Counted from the stretch's first letter, positions 11,085-21,520 are shown. The stretch is DNA of 64,000 bases from Craterostigma plantagineum (GCA_027422505.1 JAPQWV010000017.1:20957501-21021500), one strand, 5' to 3'. Numbers and translations: made by a program. The notes: generated by a model not told the origin, from the letters alone.

Positions 11085-11720
11085 AGGTTTTGAATTCCCT
11101 TAGTTGCAGAAGCGTTTGACATGATTCTGGCTGGCTTGGATGAGACTACGCATTGCATTATTCGTAGATGGCGTTCCTCGTGACATTTGACCTCACAAAA
11201 TAGACTTAAAGAAAATAGGGCGTAAAAACAATTCATAGAAAATTAATAGTAATAGGCATCTTAAAGGAAAATGGAACAACACTGATACTCATTGCGGAAA
11301 AATCACCAATCCCCAAGTTTAAATTCTTTTTTTTTTTTGGAAACATAAACGTGGATGCAACTAGTTCGGAATGTGAAATAAACGTGAAATCATTTATCGA
11401 GATTACGGAATGTTACCTCCATGAAAAGAACAAAATTTGATTGCCCGTTTAATAAAGGTGTATCGTCCTGCATCTCTCCCGATTTTTTTTTACGTTTTGT
11501 TTTTGTTTTTTTATTATTATTTTTTTATATCTATATTTTTACTAAGATTAACACGTAATCGACGAGTTTTTCGAGAACGATTGGCGCGAGGAAAAATCTG
11601 ATAATCGACAAAGGAAATATCACAATCTTGCGCGGCGTCAAATCTTCAAGTCAAAAATTCGTCTGTATCAATTAACGGATTTGCTGGGTATGATAATGAT
11701 GTTTTTGTGCCCTTCATGCC
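11085..11720 (+). other. Extra segment, upstream of antisense gene
   Basis: Part of a segment of about 1.2 kb (roughly 11.2-12.4 kb) with no counterpart in the outer element, where the flanking homologous sequences are only ~240 bp apart (5690-5928). It would contain the promoter region of the antisense mini-gene. No other coding signal. Confidence 0.5.
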
Positions 11721-11728
11721 TATAAATA
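11721..11728 (+). promoter_or_regulatory. TATA box of antisense mini-gene
   Basis: TATAAATA inside the inverted repeat TGCCTAT-AA-ATAGGCA. It lies 92 nt upstream of an ATG, and the intervening sequence is CAA-rich like a plant 5' leader. It opposes the direction of the retrotransposon. Confidence 0.6.
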
Positions 11729-11819
11729 GGCATTGCTCTAACAACACAACAACACCATTTACCATAAATCACACGTCTTCAGCAATCTCATTTTTGACAT
11801 TCTAGGTTAGCTAGCCACT

Positions 11820-11984
11820 ATGAATTGGGGACAGCAGCAAGGCCGTGAGAATGAGACTGAAGGATACGCGAGGTTTCGACGTAATTTAGATATGCTATCA
11901 CTCAACTTCGCTCTTCTTGTGGGTTTGTTCGCAGTTTTACTGGCTTTTGTGTTTTGGGTTCTCACTAGGTGTACTTGTGAGTAA
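11820..11984 (+). CDS. Antisense 54-residue single-pass membrane protein
   Basis: A short plus-strand frame, antisense to the retrotransposon. The N-terminal half is polar and charged (MNWGQQQGRENETEG, then RFRRN). Residues about 26-48 form one hydrophobic helix (LSLNFALLVGLFAVLLAF). The end is short and Cys-containing (TRCTCE). It has a TATA box 92 nt upstream, a CAA-rich leader and AATAAA 13 nt after the stop (11997-12002). No family recognised. The outer element has no equivalent. The unit looks like a complete small transcription unit, either acquired from the host or evolved within the element. Only expression or conservation data can show whether it is translated. Confidence 0.55.
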   Translation: MNWGQQQGRENETEGYARFRRNLDMLSLNFALLVGLFAVLLAFVFWVLTRCTCE

Positions 11985-11996
11985 TCGCCCTTATGA

Positions 11997-12002
11997 AATA
12001 AA
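11997..12002 (+). terminator. Poly(A) signal of antisense mini-gene
   Basis: AATAAA shortly after the stop codon, on the same strand. Confidence 0.4.
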
Positions 12003-12020
12003 ACTAGTGTTCCGTCTTTT

Positions 12021-12110
12021 GTGTTATTCGCAGTTTTAAGTGCTTTTGTATTGGGTCATAACAAGTTGTACTGGTATGTAATCATCTATTTGAAGTAAAA
12101 TTATCGTTCT
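12021..12110 (+). repeat. Diverged duplicate of mini-gene 3' end
   Basis: TATTCGCAGTTTTAAGTGCT and following bases repeat 11927-12005 (TGTTCGCAGTTTTACTGGCT). This is a degenerate ~100-bp tandem duplication of the membrane-helix codons and 3' flank, with no intact frame. Confidence 0.7.
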
Positions 12111-12602
12111 TATCCCGTTTCCTGATTCTGCATTGTGAGTTTTGCACTTTGATAGATTAACGATGAAAACTTGTTAGAATCCTAAGCAAATACCGTGATA
12201 TAAGATCAGGTTGCGAAAGCAAAAACCCTCCCTTAATATTCGCAGTTTTTATTTTTATTATTATTTATATATAATTTTATATCTTCTCTTTTTTATTATT
12301 ATTATTATTATTTTTACTTTATTATTATATTTTTTTATTTTTATTTTTTATTTTTTTTACTTTTTTTATTATTTTTTTTTTAAATACTCTAATGCTTAAA
12401 ACATAAACGAAAATACCTGGGTTGCCTCCCAAGAAGCGCTTTCTTTAAAGTCTTTCAGCTAGACATAGTAGAGTGAGTCTTCAAGGTGGTTCGAAAAAAT
12501 GGTTGGAAGGTACTATCCTCAGTGGTTTTGGACCGCCCTCGGGAAAAGCACAACTGAAATGGTTGGGTTGCCGCTCAAGCTCTAAAAGCGGTGGTCCGTC
12601 GA
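12111..12602. other. AT-rich spacer to gag end
   Basis: Contains a long TTATTATT/T-rich run (12245-12385). From about 12414 on it is again homologous to the outer element (5928 on). Confidence 0.6.
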
Positions 12603-15451
12603 TCAAAAACGCATCTCCTTGTTCTCCTCTTTGCCTCCCTCGACTATCCCCGTGTCTTTCTTCTCGATAACCTGCGATAAACTTGAAAAAGACATAGAAG
12701 AATTTTGATCAATAAAATCAGGATATGAATAATTATTTTCATGCTTGCTGATATCATTCTTAGTTTCCGCCATGCAAAATGTTACTTTCTCTCCATCTAT
12801 AGTAAACGTCAAGGTGCCGTTTTTAACATCTATCATGGTCTCTCCAGTGGCTAAAAATGGTCTTCCTAATATCAAAGGTACATTCTCATCTTCCTTCATA
12901 TCAAGGATAACAAAATCCACCGGAATAATAAACTTGTTAACCTTGACTAACACATCCTCTATAATACCCCTAGGATACGTAATAGATCTATCCGCTAGTT
13001 GTATACTCATCCTAATGGGTTTGGGTTCACCTAAATCAATCTTCTTAAACATAGAATAAGGCATTAAATTAATACTAGCACCTAAATCAACAAATGCCAT
13101 ATGAATATATAAATTTCCTATAAGACAAGTTATAGTGAAACTCCCTGGATCCTTTAGCTTCTTCGGGATATTCATTTCCACGACGGCGGAGCACTCCCCT
13201 CGAAGACAATTAGCAGAAACATCTTCAAGCTTGCGTTTGTTCGTGAGCAAGTCCTTGAGGTATTTCACACATCGAGGTATCTGTGCAAGGACTTCGACGA
13301 GTGGTAAGTTAATATGTAGTTGTTTGAAAAGTGAAAGAAATTTACCGAACTCGTCGTCAACAATATACTTCTTTGGTTGACACGCCTTGTCAGAGGGCGT
13401 AGTCACGACCTCCATCTCCTTGTCGACTTTCTCTTCCTCGACACGATTGACCGGCTTCACTTCCTTCTTGGCGCGTTGTTCCTCTAGGTACGTGCCAAAT
13501 GGCTTGTCAGTCATCGCCCTTGTTAACCTAGCCGGATATGGAATCTTCGGTGTGTAAGGAATGACCGGTGGTCTTGGAGCAATCCCCTCCTCCTTTTTTT
13601 TTCAGGCGCACTCTCCTTCTTTTCAGGTTCGACCTTCTCCTTTTCAGGTTCGTCCTCCCTCAACCGAGCTGGATATGGAATCTTCGGCTGGTACGGCTTC
13701 ACAAATGGTCGCGCATTTCCTTTGTCAGCCTTGACCTTCTCGATATCGTTGCATTTGCTTTGCTCCACTTCTGGCTCGTCGTGGTCCTCGAAATCAGCTT
13801 TCTCCTTTGAATTCTCCTTGGCGGGTATTTCTTGCAATTTTCTCCCGCTTATCAGGGTTACCGAATTGCAATACTCCTTAGGGTTTGGCTCGGTGTAGCT
13901 CGGGAGTGATCCTTGATTTCGCCCCGCCAGTTGCTTCGCTAACTGGCCCACTTGCTGCTCCAACTTCTTAATCGATGCGTCTGTGTTCTGAGCACGTACG
14001 TTGTTGGCTTCCATGTACTCCTTCATCTTCGTTAGTCGACTCTCATGAGCCGCAGCGGTGTTGCTGAAATTTGTAAGGAGCATCTTCATCATATCCTTCA
14101 TCTCCCTCATATCGTCAGATCCTAACCCCGCGGATGCGTTCTGATACTGTCGTGGTGGTTCGCCTTGGAAGCCAGACGGTCTGGGCTGAAATCCCGGCGG
14201 TCCTTGCCTGTGGTGGTTCTGATTTCCATATGCCAGATTAGGATGCACTCGAGGCTGGTAACTCTGTTGGCCTTGGTAATTCCCCATGTAGTCCACATGC
14301 TCCAGTGATTGTCCGACTTGGCACTCTGAGGTCTCATGAGCTGCGCCACAAATTCCGCATTGTGGTATGTATGGTTTATGCTGAGGTGGCGTGGTGGCTA
14401 TGGGTGTCATCACGGCATCCACGGGCTGTATTTGCCCGGCCTTTGGAAGTAATGTGTTGATCACCGTCTGAAGTTGGGAATTTTGTCGCCGCTATCTGTT
14501 GCTGGAGCGCCTCAAACTTAGCATTTGTGGCTGTCTCCTCACTCACTTCAAACACTCCTGGAGTCTTGATCCTCGTATTTCCTCTCATGAAGCTGTTCCT
14601 TGAGTAGTCGTCGATTAGATTCCAGGCGTCTGTGGCATTAAGCTTCACGAGCCCTCCTCCTGCGGCTCCATCTAGCATATGAACGATCTGATCGTTGAGG
14701 CCCTCGTGAAATCGGTTGATCAAGGCGGCCTTCGACATCCCATGTTGCGGGCATTTCTTCAATAGTGACTTGTATCTCTCGCACACCTCGTAAAGGTTCT
14801 CTGAGTCCTTCTGATGGAAAAGGAGATCTCCGTCTTCAATCTTAGCACCTTTGACAGCTGGAAGTAATGACCGATGAATGCAGCTCGCAGTTCTTCCCAC
14901 GTAGTGATCGATCTGGGCGGTAACATATCCAGCTAGTCCTTCGCTCTGAACTTCAGCGAGAATGGGAATAACATCAGTTTGATCGCGTCGCATGTGACCC
15001 CATTGATTTTGATGGTGCCGGTCACCGTCAGGAAGGCCTTCAGGTGCGAGTAGGGATCGTCGTCTGGGTTTCCCTCAAACTGGGCCGTCTGAAAAATCAT
15101 CTGAAGCCAAGAATGCTTCAGCTCAAAATTGTTGTTCTCGATCGGCGGGATAACGATCGCCGACTCTATACCGCCTAGCGTGGCGCTCTTGAGCAGATCT
15201 TGTAGAGATTGCTCCTCCTCTGGAGGGTGACTGCGATCTTCCATTTCTGCCTCTGTCTCTCGGCTGTCCACCGACGTCACTACTCGATGATTTGATGTCG
15301 ACTCCTGAGAGTTGTCCTCTGAGTAGCTTACAAGAGCTTCCTGAGAGTTACTGGCCGTGCCGTCGGAATCGTATCTGAGTTGTGTGCGTAACGTTCGCTC
15401 GTAATCTGGATCTACTTCAATTATGGGACCCGATGGATGGCTTCGGGTCAT
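12603..15451 (-). pseudogene. gag-protease of nested element, frameshifted
   Basis: Four consecutive minus frames (15451-14933, 14993-14376, 14464-13523, 13514-12603) form one gag-protease. Visible parts are the retroviral capsid-like Gag core (FPFSLKFRAKD ... HQKDSENLYE ... KCPQHGMSKA), a zinc knuckle CGICGAAHETSEC, a Lys/Glu-rich linker and a retropepsin-like domain with DLGASINLMPYS and LILGRPFLATG. It is broken by a TAG where Trp is expected after KFRAKD (near 14933), a 1-nt loss near 14822, a 1-nt gain near 14491 and an indel in the homopolymer at about 13595. The breaks sit in an element whose LTRs are nearly identical, so they may predate this insertion. Confidence 0.88.
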
Positions 15452-15682
15452 TCATTGTTGAAGGTACCTTAGACACGCGAACGAAAAGGTAGCAAGTAGT
15501 TGACAAATAAACAATATAAATAAACTAAAGCGATGATTATCAAAAAAAACGCAAACAAGTAAACCAAGAACGGATAAGTAGCTAAATCCACTAAAACAAA
15601 TAAAACGCAAATAACTAAAATGATTATAACACAAAAAAAATGGCTAAATTACCAAACTACGGTGTTCCTAGTATCAATCAAT
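15452..15682 (-). other. Leader between primer site and gag
   Basis: AT-rich untranslated leader of the nested element. No further feature seen. Confidence 0.5.
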
Positions 15683-15700
15683 TCCCCGGCAACGGCGCCA
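15683..15700 (-). promoter_or_regulatory. Primer-binding site, nested element
   Basis: Minus strand TGGCGCCGTTGCCGGGGA, 6 nt inside the LTR boundary. This is the tRNA-Asp-type site usual for Athila elements. Confidence 0.9.
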
Positions 15701-15706
15701 AAAACT

Positions 15707-17653
15707 TGACCGCGTGCGTGTGCGTTAATAAATTAAACAAAGGTTCATGCAAGTACGTCAAGTAATAATTAAAACGAATATATTATAACTAGCACGACGC
15801 GCGATATGCAGTGTACCTATCGTTTGTAGAATAGCTATAGCGAATATCCGAGTATCGAACACGAGGAATAAATTGAGTACTAGTAATAACCTATCATTTG
15901 ATATTTAGCCTAAATAAATATTGTTTTAGTTGTATTTTTATTTATAAAAATATATTCTAGCAAACCAAAAGCTTGAATGCAACTTAAATATTTAAAAATA
16001 ATAACTTTTATATAAAACAAGTGTGCTCGGGATTTCGAATCCCGCTAGGTATCATTGACGAGGCCGTAAATTATCGATAACACAAAAATAATGGCTAAGT
16101 CGCGGTAATTCCTACTCACGCCCGAATTTGCTGTCGCCCTAGACGGTTGTGAGAATATATATTAATTTACCTATGCGAGGATCGATTATTTGCTGTCGCC
16201 CTATAATCGAATTTCTATAATTTTATGAAAGGTCTAATCGTTTTTCTAGCTGTCGCCCTAAAACGATATTACCACGAATCACATCAACACATAGACATAT
16301 CGAAGTGATATCCAAATCAACACATAGACATATTAATTTGAACAACAAAATCACAAATAATAAATAGCCAATATTACGTGTTCACGAGTATTTTACGTCC
16401 AATAATAATACCTAGCGTTCATCTCATCCCAAGCACATGTAAAAATTAGCTACTCATATTTACGACGGAAACAAGAGAAGACGAGAATATCAAAGACGAA
16501 AGCATAATTTCTTCCCTGATATTTAGCTCTGATAACGTCGTGCTTCGTCAATGCTTTCCGTCGCAAATAGAATCTGCCCTCATGTCTCTTCTCAGCCCTT
16601 GTGCGTACCGCTGCCCTCCACTGTGTGTCTGCGCTGCGTGAGCTCCAGTTGCCCGCTGCCCTACGTGCGTACGTCTTTGAGTGATTTTATCGAGCGGGTG
16701 GTAAGCGCCCGAAGATGGCTTCCGTTTCAATTCCCTCTGCTGTCCCTAGTCACGAGCAGCCCCCCGGAGCAGCGACTCACTTTCTCCTCAGTCGTGTATG
16801 CTCGTAAATGCTTCAATTCGCTCAGAGGAGGTTAGGGAGTTTGACGTGGCAGCTGCGTTGAGATGATGAAAATGGTTCGACTTCCTCCAACCCTTTCAGC
16901 TTTGATGGTGTACGTGGCGAGGTGCCTCCTTGAGAGAGGTGTATGCTTCAAATGGGTTTGGTGTGTGAGCGATGGATGCTTGATGGTTGGGACATACGTT
17001 TGGGCAGTGGTTGAGAGTTTGAGTGGAGAGGTGGTTGCAAGATGGATCCTTGATGGTCCTCCCCCGAAGTTCGACTTGTAAGCTCCCTTTTATAGATGAT
17101 GAAGTTTGAATGAAATAAACACAGATCCGTAAGATCAGCAACATCTTCTCTTCTTCCATGAATTCGTCAATCTGCTTCCACGCTTGTCTGCTCCCACCTT
17201 TTCTTGTCTCCTCGTGGTTTTTCCTTTTGTCCAGCGTGCGAGTATGTATATATTGTATATCTATTCTCTTTGATGGGCTAAGGCTATTCTTTCCATTGGG
17301 CTATTTTATGGGTCTTGTTTAGTGGGCTTGGGTCAATCAAAACGGATCATTTTTACGCAGCAAAGTGGAGTGGGTTCAAAAATTCATATCTTCTGATCGG
17401 GAACACGGAATGGAAATTCCTTTGGGCAGAATCAATATCAACGAGTCTTCTATTATCGGTTAAAATTTCAGCTCAATTGGACATCATTTACTCACTGTTC
17501 TGCAAGAAAAACCAAACTGCCGCAAAACTGCCGTAAAAACGTTAATATTGCCATTAACTCATATTTAAGTGCTAGGATATTCAAAACGGCTTCATTAATG
17601 AACACAAACGACTTAAAATTAACAAATATAAACGTAAGAAATTACGTTTATCA
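15707..17653 (-). repeat. 5' LTR of nested element (1947 bp)
   Basis: Nearly identical to 7773-9735. It is the promoter-bearing LTR for the minus-strand transcript. The three-hairpin module is at about 16115-16267. Confidence 0.95.
17087..17094 (-). promoter_or_regulatory. TATA box in 5' LTR, nested element
   Basis: TATAAAAG on the minus strand, about 560 nt into the LTR. It would mark the U3/R boundary region. Confidence 0.6.
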
Positions 17654-18513
17654 GTGGTACATAAGGCGTATGGTGCGTTGGTGCAGTGGTCCTCACGGTG
17701 TTCACGGGCTGCGTCTGCCCGGCCTTGGGAAGTAGGGCTCCAATCACCGTCTGCAACTGAGAGTTTTTCGCCGCAATCTGTGCGCCTCAAATTTAGTATT
17801 CGTAGCCGTCTCCTCGCTCACGCTAAACACGCCTGGCGTCTTAATCCTCGTGTTACCTCGCATGAGCTGTTCCTCGAGTAGTCCTCGATTAAATTCCAAG
17901 CATCTGTAGTAGAGAGCTTCACGAGCCCTCCTCCTGCAGCTCCGTCTAACATGTGAACGGTTTGGTCGTTGAGCCCCTCGTGAAATCGGTTGATCTGAGC
18001 TGCTTTCGACATCCCGTGTTGTGGGCACCTCTTCAGCAGCGCTTTCTAATGCTCCCATACCTTGTAGAGATTTTCTGAGTCCTTCTGGTGGAATAGTGAT
18101 ATCTCCGTCTTCAGCTTAGAACCTTTGATAGTGGGAAGTAGTGGCCAATGAAGGCGGCTCGCATCTCTTCCCACGTGGTGATCGATCTGGGCGGCAACAT
18201 CTCCAACCAGTCCTTCGCCCTGAACTTCAACGAGAACGGGTATAGCATCAGCTTGATCGCATCGCCCGAGACACCGTTGATCTTGATGGTGTCGCTCACC
18301 GTCAGACAGGCCTTCAGATGGATCGTCATCGGGATTGCCTTCAAACTGGGCCGTCTGGAAGATCATCTGAAGCCAAGAGTGCTTCAGCTCGAAATTGTTG
18401 TTCTCGATCGGCGGGATGACAATCGCTGACTAAGTACCGCCTAGCGCGGCATTCTTGAGGAGATCTTGTAGTGATGACTCCTCCTCGTGAACGGGCACTC
18501 TGTGGTCCGCCAT
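17654..18513 (-). pseudogene. gag of outer element, 5' part
   Basis: Starts with ATG at 18513-18511 (MADHRVPVHEEES) and encodes the N-terminal and core Gag region (FKAQ-like segment, FHQKDSENLYK, GMSKAAQINRFHEGLND, MLDGAAGGGLVKL). It contains an in-frame TAG near 18431, an 8-nt deletion near 18315 and further shifts. The rest of the gene lies beyond the nested element at 5988-7772. Compared with the nested element's gag the protein is similar but clearly a separate family. Confidence 0.85.
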
Positions 18514-18680
18514 ATCTACTTCTGTAACTGAACTAAAAGAAATCGACCCGTAAAAGAAATCACGAAAATAAAAATGACTAAAAGAACAAATAACGCAAAT
18601 AACAATAAAGAAACGAAAAGGAAAACTTCAAATAAAAATGGCTAAATTACCGAAGTACAGTGTTTCTAATATCAATCTAT

Positions 18681-18698
18681 TTCCCGGCAACGGCGCCA
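18681..18698 (-). promoter_or_regulatory. Primer-binding site, outer element
   Basis: Minus strand TGGCGCCGTTGCCGGGAA, again separated from the LTR by 6 nt (AGTTTT on that strand). Confidence 0.9.
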
Positions 18699-19103
18699 AA
18701 AACTTGATCGACACGTGGTGTGCTAATATGATTTGCAAGTGCGACAAGTGTAATATAAAACGAATACCTAATTACTATCACCAACGTGCGATAGGCATTA
18801 GACCTATTGTTTGTAGTGCAGTAAAGTGAGTAAACGAGTATCGAACACAAGGAATAAACTGATTACTAGTAGTGACCTATCGACTCAATATTTAGCCTAA
18901 ATAAAATACGCAATTTGTTTATACTACGAGCTACCTAACAGACCAATCCTAATGCAAAGAGAGATTAAAAGAACACGACTGAACTATGAGAGTGCTTTCA
19001 GATAAAATAATGTGCTCGGGATTCGAATCCCACTAGGTACTGTTGACTAAGACAATGAATTATCGCTCCTACGTGATTAAGACTAAATCGCAGTAATTTC
19101 CTA

Positions 19104-19258
19104 CCCACTCCCGAATTTGATGTCGCCCTAGACGTTCGTGGGGATCTATGATTAAATAATTACTAATGGCGAGGATCGGATATTTGCTGTCGCCCTATAC
19201 CCAGATCCTATCATCTATGAACGGCCTAATCGTTATTTAGCTGTCGCCCTAAACGATT
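19104..19258 (-). other. Three-hairpin module in LTR (outer, 5' copy)
   Basis: Hairpins 19104-19142 (CCCAC/GTGGG), 19173-19208 (GGATC/GATCC plus inner pairs) and 19228-19258 (AATCGTT/AACGATT). The loops read GATGTCGCCCT, GCTGTCGCCCT and GCTGTCGCCCT. The stems differ from those of the nested family but still pair. Confidence 0.75.
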
Positions 19259-19667
19259 TTCCAAACATTCACTTTAACACATAGACATATTAAAGCGAAG
19301 AAACAAATTCATAGATAGATAAATAGTCAGACGCACGAATCACGATAACCATATATGTCTCAAATACGAAATAACCAAGCGTTCATCTAATCCCAAACAC
19401 ATAAGGGAATTAGCTACTCATAATTTACGGGAAAATAACGAAGGAAATAGAAAACAAGGAAGAAAGACTCATGATCTTGATATTCTGAGGAATCTGGGAT
19501 GGTAGCGTGGATGAATCTTCGTTCCTCGTTTAATTCGGCGTGAATTCGTCGTTGATCCGTCTCTTGCGCTCCGGGACGTAATTCCGTATTCTTGACGGCT
19601 CTTTTTCGTCTCTAGATGATTTAGGGTTGATATCTGATAGGTATCCCTTTTCTGAGTCGAATTTGGG

Positions 19668-19675
19668 CTTTTATA
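19668..19675 (-). promoter_or_regulatory. TATA box in 5' LTR, outer element
   Basis: TATAAAAG on the minus strand, directly downstream (in sense direction) of the palindrome array. Confidence 0.6.
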
Positions 19676-19691
19676 CTGATTTTCGTAAGTG

Positions 19692-20138
19692 TCACGGCCT
19701 GGGACATGATCAGTCACGGCCGTGACACTATCGGGGTGCAAAATGGAGCTCACTGCCGCTCGTCACGGCCTCGTGCAGGATCGTCACGGCCGTGACGCTT
19801 TCCACCCTTGCGACAGTTTCGTATTTTGTTCAGATGGAAGGGTAAACGACGTCCGATTGACCTGAAATTTTAAACATAGATAGAAGACTCGCCAATATTG
19901 ATTCTGACCAAAGGGATTCTCAATCCGAGGTCGGGATTGAGAGATATAAAATTTCTAATGCTGCTGCTGCTATGGGTCACGGCCTGGTGCAAGAAGTGTC
20001 ACGGCCGTGACTGGCTTCAGCTTTCGGCCTCTGGTGGTTGTCACGGCCACGTGCACAAGGTGTCACGGCCGTGACCATCTTCAGTCTAACTCTCTGCTCA
20101 GCGTCATGGCCCAGTGCACTAAGTGTCACGGCCGTGAC
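19692..20138. promoter_or_regulatory. U3 palindrome array (5' LTR copy), five units
   Basis: GTCACGGCCGTGAC occurs at 19713-19726, 19783-19796, 19998-20011, 20062-20075 and 20125-20138. Each is preceded 13-14 bp away by a half site GTCACGGCC (one GTCATGGCC). The array ends about 15 bp from the TATA box on the upstream side, the position of a U3 enhancer. Confidence 0.85.
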
Positions 20139-20325
20139 CTTCACCAGTTTTCATCGTTTTCGCGCCGTTTTGCCTCGATTTCGCTCCTTTTCACCCGAAA
20201 CTCGTCTTAAAGGCTTATAATACCAAAATTAGTAGACATAGGGTTAATAAGTGCATAAAATTACTACGAAAGCTCTATTACGAGCCAATTAAATACTACG
20301 ATAAACGTACTAAATACGTTTATCA

Positions 20326-20786
20326 AGATCCTCAGTGAATTTGGCGTGGAGAGACCTTTCTGCTATTGGAAACTCAGAGAGCTCCCCGACGCAAACTTCA
20401 TCAGGCAATACCCATCCGTCGTGGAGAAGAATGCTGAATATTGGGCGATCACTAGCCAGAAAATCAGAGACAATTTGGGAGGAAATAATGTGAAACCACC
20501 TTCAAAATCTACTCCCACAATTTCCACGACCAACCCAAAGCCCTCAAACCGATAGCCTCCGAAGCCCAGCTGAGTGAGCTGAGACGCAATGATTCAGAAA
20601 TCAATTTTTCTTTTTCTCAGGGGAATGTGGTTGATTTCTTTCATCTGTTGATGCAGCTTTCGGCAGATAAGCAAGCGCTTGAGGGGAGTTGTGCTTGTCG
20701 GCACAATGCGTTCGAAGGGTTTCGCACGTGAGGCTGTGACTGCTGAGGACAGCATTGACGCTTATCCTTACGATCTTCAGTCGATC
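20326..20786 (+). pseudogene. Unidentified host gene, fragment 2
   Basis: Continues fragment 1: FGVERPFCYWKLRELPDANF and then IRQYPSVVEKNAEYWAI, up to a stop at 20553 in a low-complexity Pro/Ser/Thr tail that may already be intron. A second exon candidate (VGTMRSKGFAREAVTAED, then SIDAYPYDLQSI) runs to the hAT target duplication AGTCGATC at 20779-20786 and continues in frame at 27960. I do not recognise the family. Confidence 0.5.
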
Positions 20787-21161
20787 ATTGGGTTGCAAAC
20801 GAATCGATTTTTTTTTGTTCGATTCGCGATCGATTCGAAATTCTGAGATTCGAATTCGAATATTTAGAATACGAATCCAAAAAAGAATATTTTTCTTTAT
20901 TCGAGAGCTATCCTAATACGAATATGAAACCTCAGTATTCGATTCGTATATTAATCGAATTATTCGATTCGAATAATTTAATATATATTATATATTATAA
21001 ACGTGTATGGGGTAATGAACGGGAGAATTTCTTCGTAATCTACAAACTCTAATAATGATGCCTATGACCCTTCTCGTTATCGCAAGAGCTTACTCGAATT
21101 GCACTGTTTCTCTATTTGTACCTTAGATTACTTTAATAATATTGATGACGCTAGATAACAA

Positions 21162-21520
21162 TAGTACTATCAAAGCGGGCCTCAAAGCGGGCCTGGCGGG
21201 CTTAGCCGGCCAATTTCAAAAAAAAATAAAATCAGAAAAAGTAAGAGAATATAATAAAAAATAGGAAAAAATAATGTAAAATAGTAAAAAATAAACAAAA
21301 ATAAAGAATTTAAGTTGGAAAAAATATCTAATTTTATAAACTTTTTTAATATTAATTTATTTATGTTATTAATGATCAATTATAGTTAAAAATATAAAAA
21401 TAATCATAATTTACTTATAAATCTTATATTTTAAAAAAATAATATAATATTTATTTTTCCGGCGGACCTAAAAAATTAGAGCCCGCCCCGCCAAGGGCCC
21501 GGGCCCGTTTGACAGCTCTA
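21162..21520. mobile_element. Small hAT-type MITE
   Basis: Imperfect inverted ends (TAG..CT.TCAAA.CGGGCC) with a near-perfect 8-bp duplication GATAACAA/TATAACAA. AT-rich centre without coding capacity. Confidence 0.6.

Larger units (their letters stand above)
7773..17653 (-). mobile_element. Nested Athila-like LTR retrotransposon
   Basis: LTRs 7773-9735 and 15707-17653 are flanked by a perfect duplication GTGGT (7768-7772 and 17654-17658) lying inside the outer element's gag. I counted roughly ten substitutions between LTRs of about 1.95 kb plus one 16-bp length change in a C run, so insertion is recent. Orientation is minus. Its gag-protease is related to, but distinct from, that of the host element. 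No reverse transcriptase or integrase is visible in its 6-kb internal region, so it must have moved using enzymes supplied elsewhere. It also carries a ~1.2-kb segment absent from the outer element, holding an antisense mini-gene. Confidence 0.95.
2741..20325 (-). mobile_element. Outer Athila-like Ty3/gypsy LTR retrotransposon
   Basis: Bounded by LTRs 2741-4315 and 18705-20325 (TG...CA) and by a perfect 5-bp duplication AGATC at 2736-2740 and 20326-20330. Orientation is minus: an 18-nt primer site typical of tRNA-Asp priming lies beside the right LTR, and a purine tract lies beside the left LTR. The internal region, about 4.5 kb once the nested element is removed, contains only a broken gag-protease frame and a long noncoding 3' part, with no reverse transcriptase, RNase H or integrase. 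The LTRs differ at many sites and by 46 bp in length, so this copy is clearly older than its nested relative. Lineage is inferred from the gag-protease motifs and the primer site. Confidence 0.93.
18705..20325 (-). repeat. 5' LTR of outer element (1621 bp)
   Basis: TGATCGACAC...TTTATCA. It keeps all five palindrome units and the full set of leader hairpins, so it is the better preserved copy. Confidence 0.94.
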
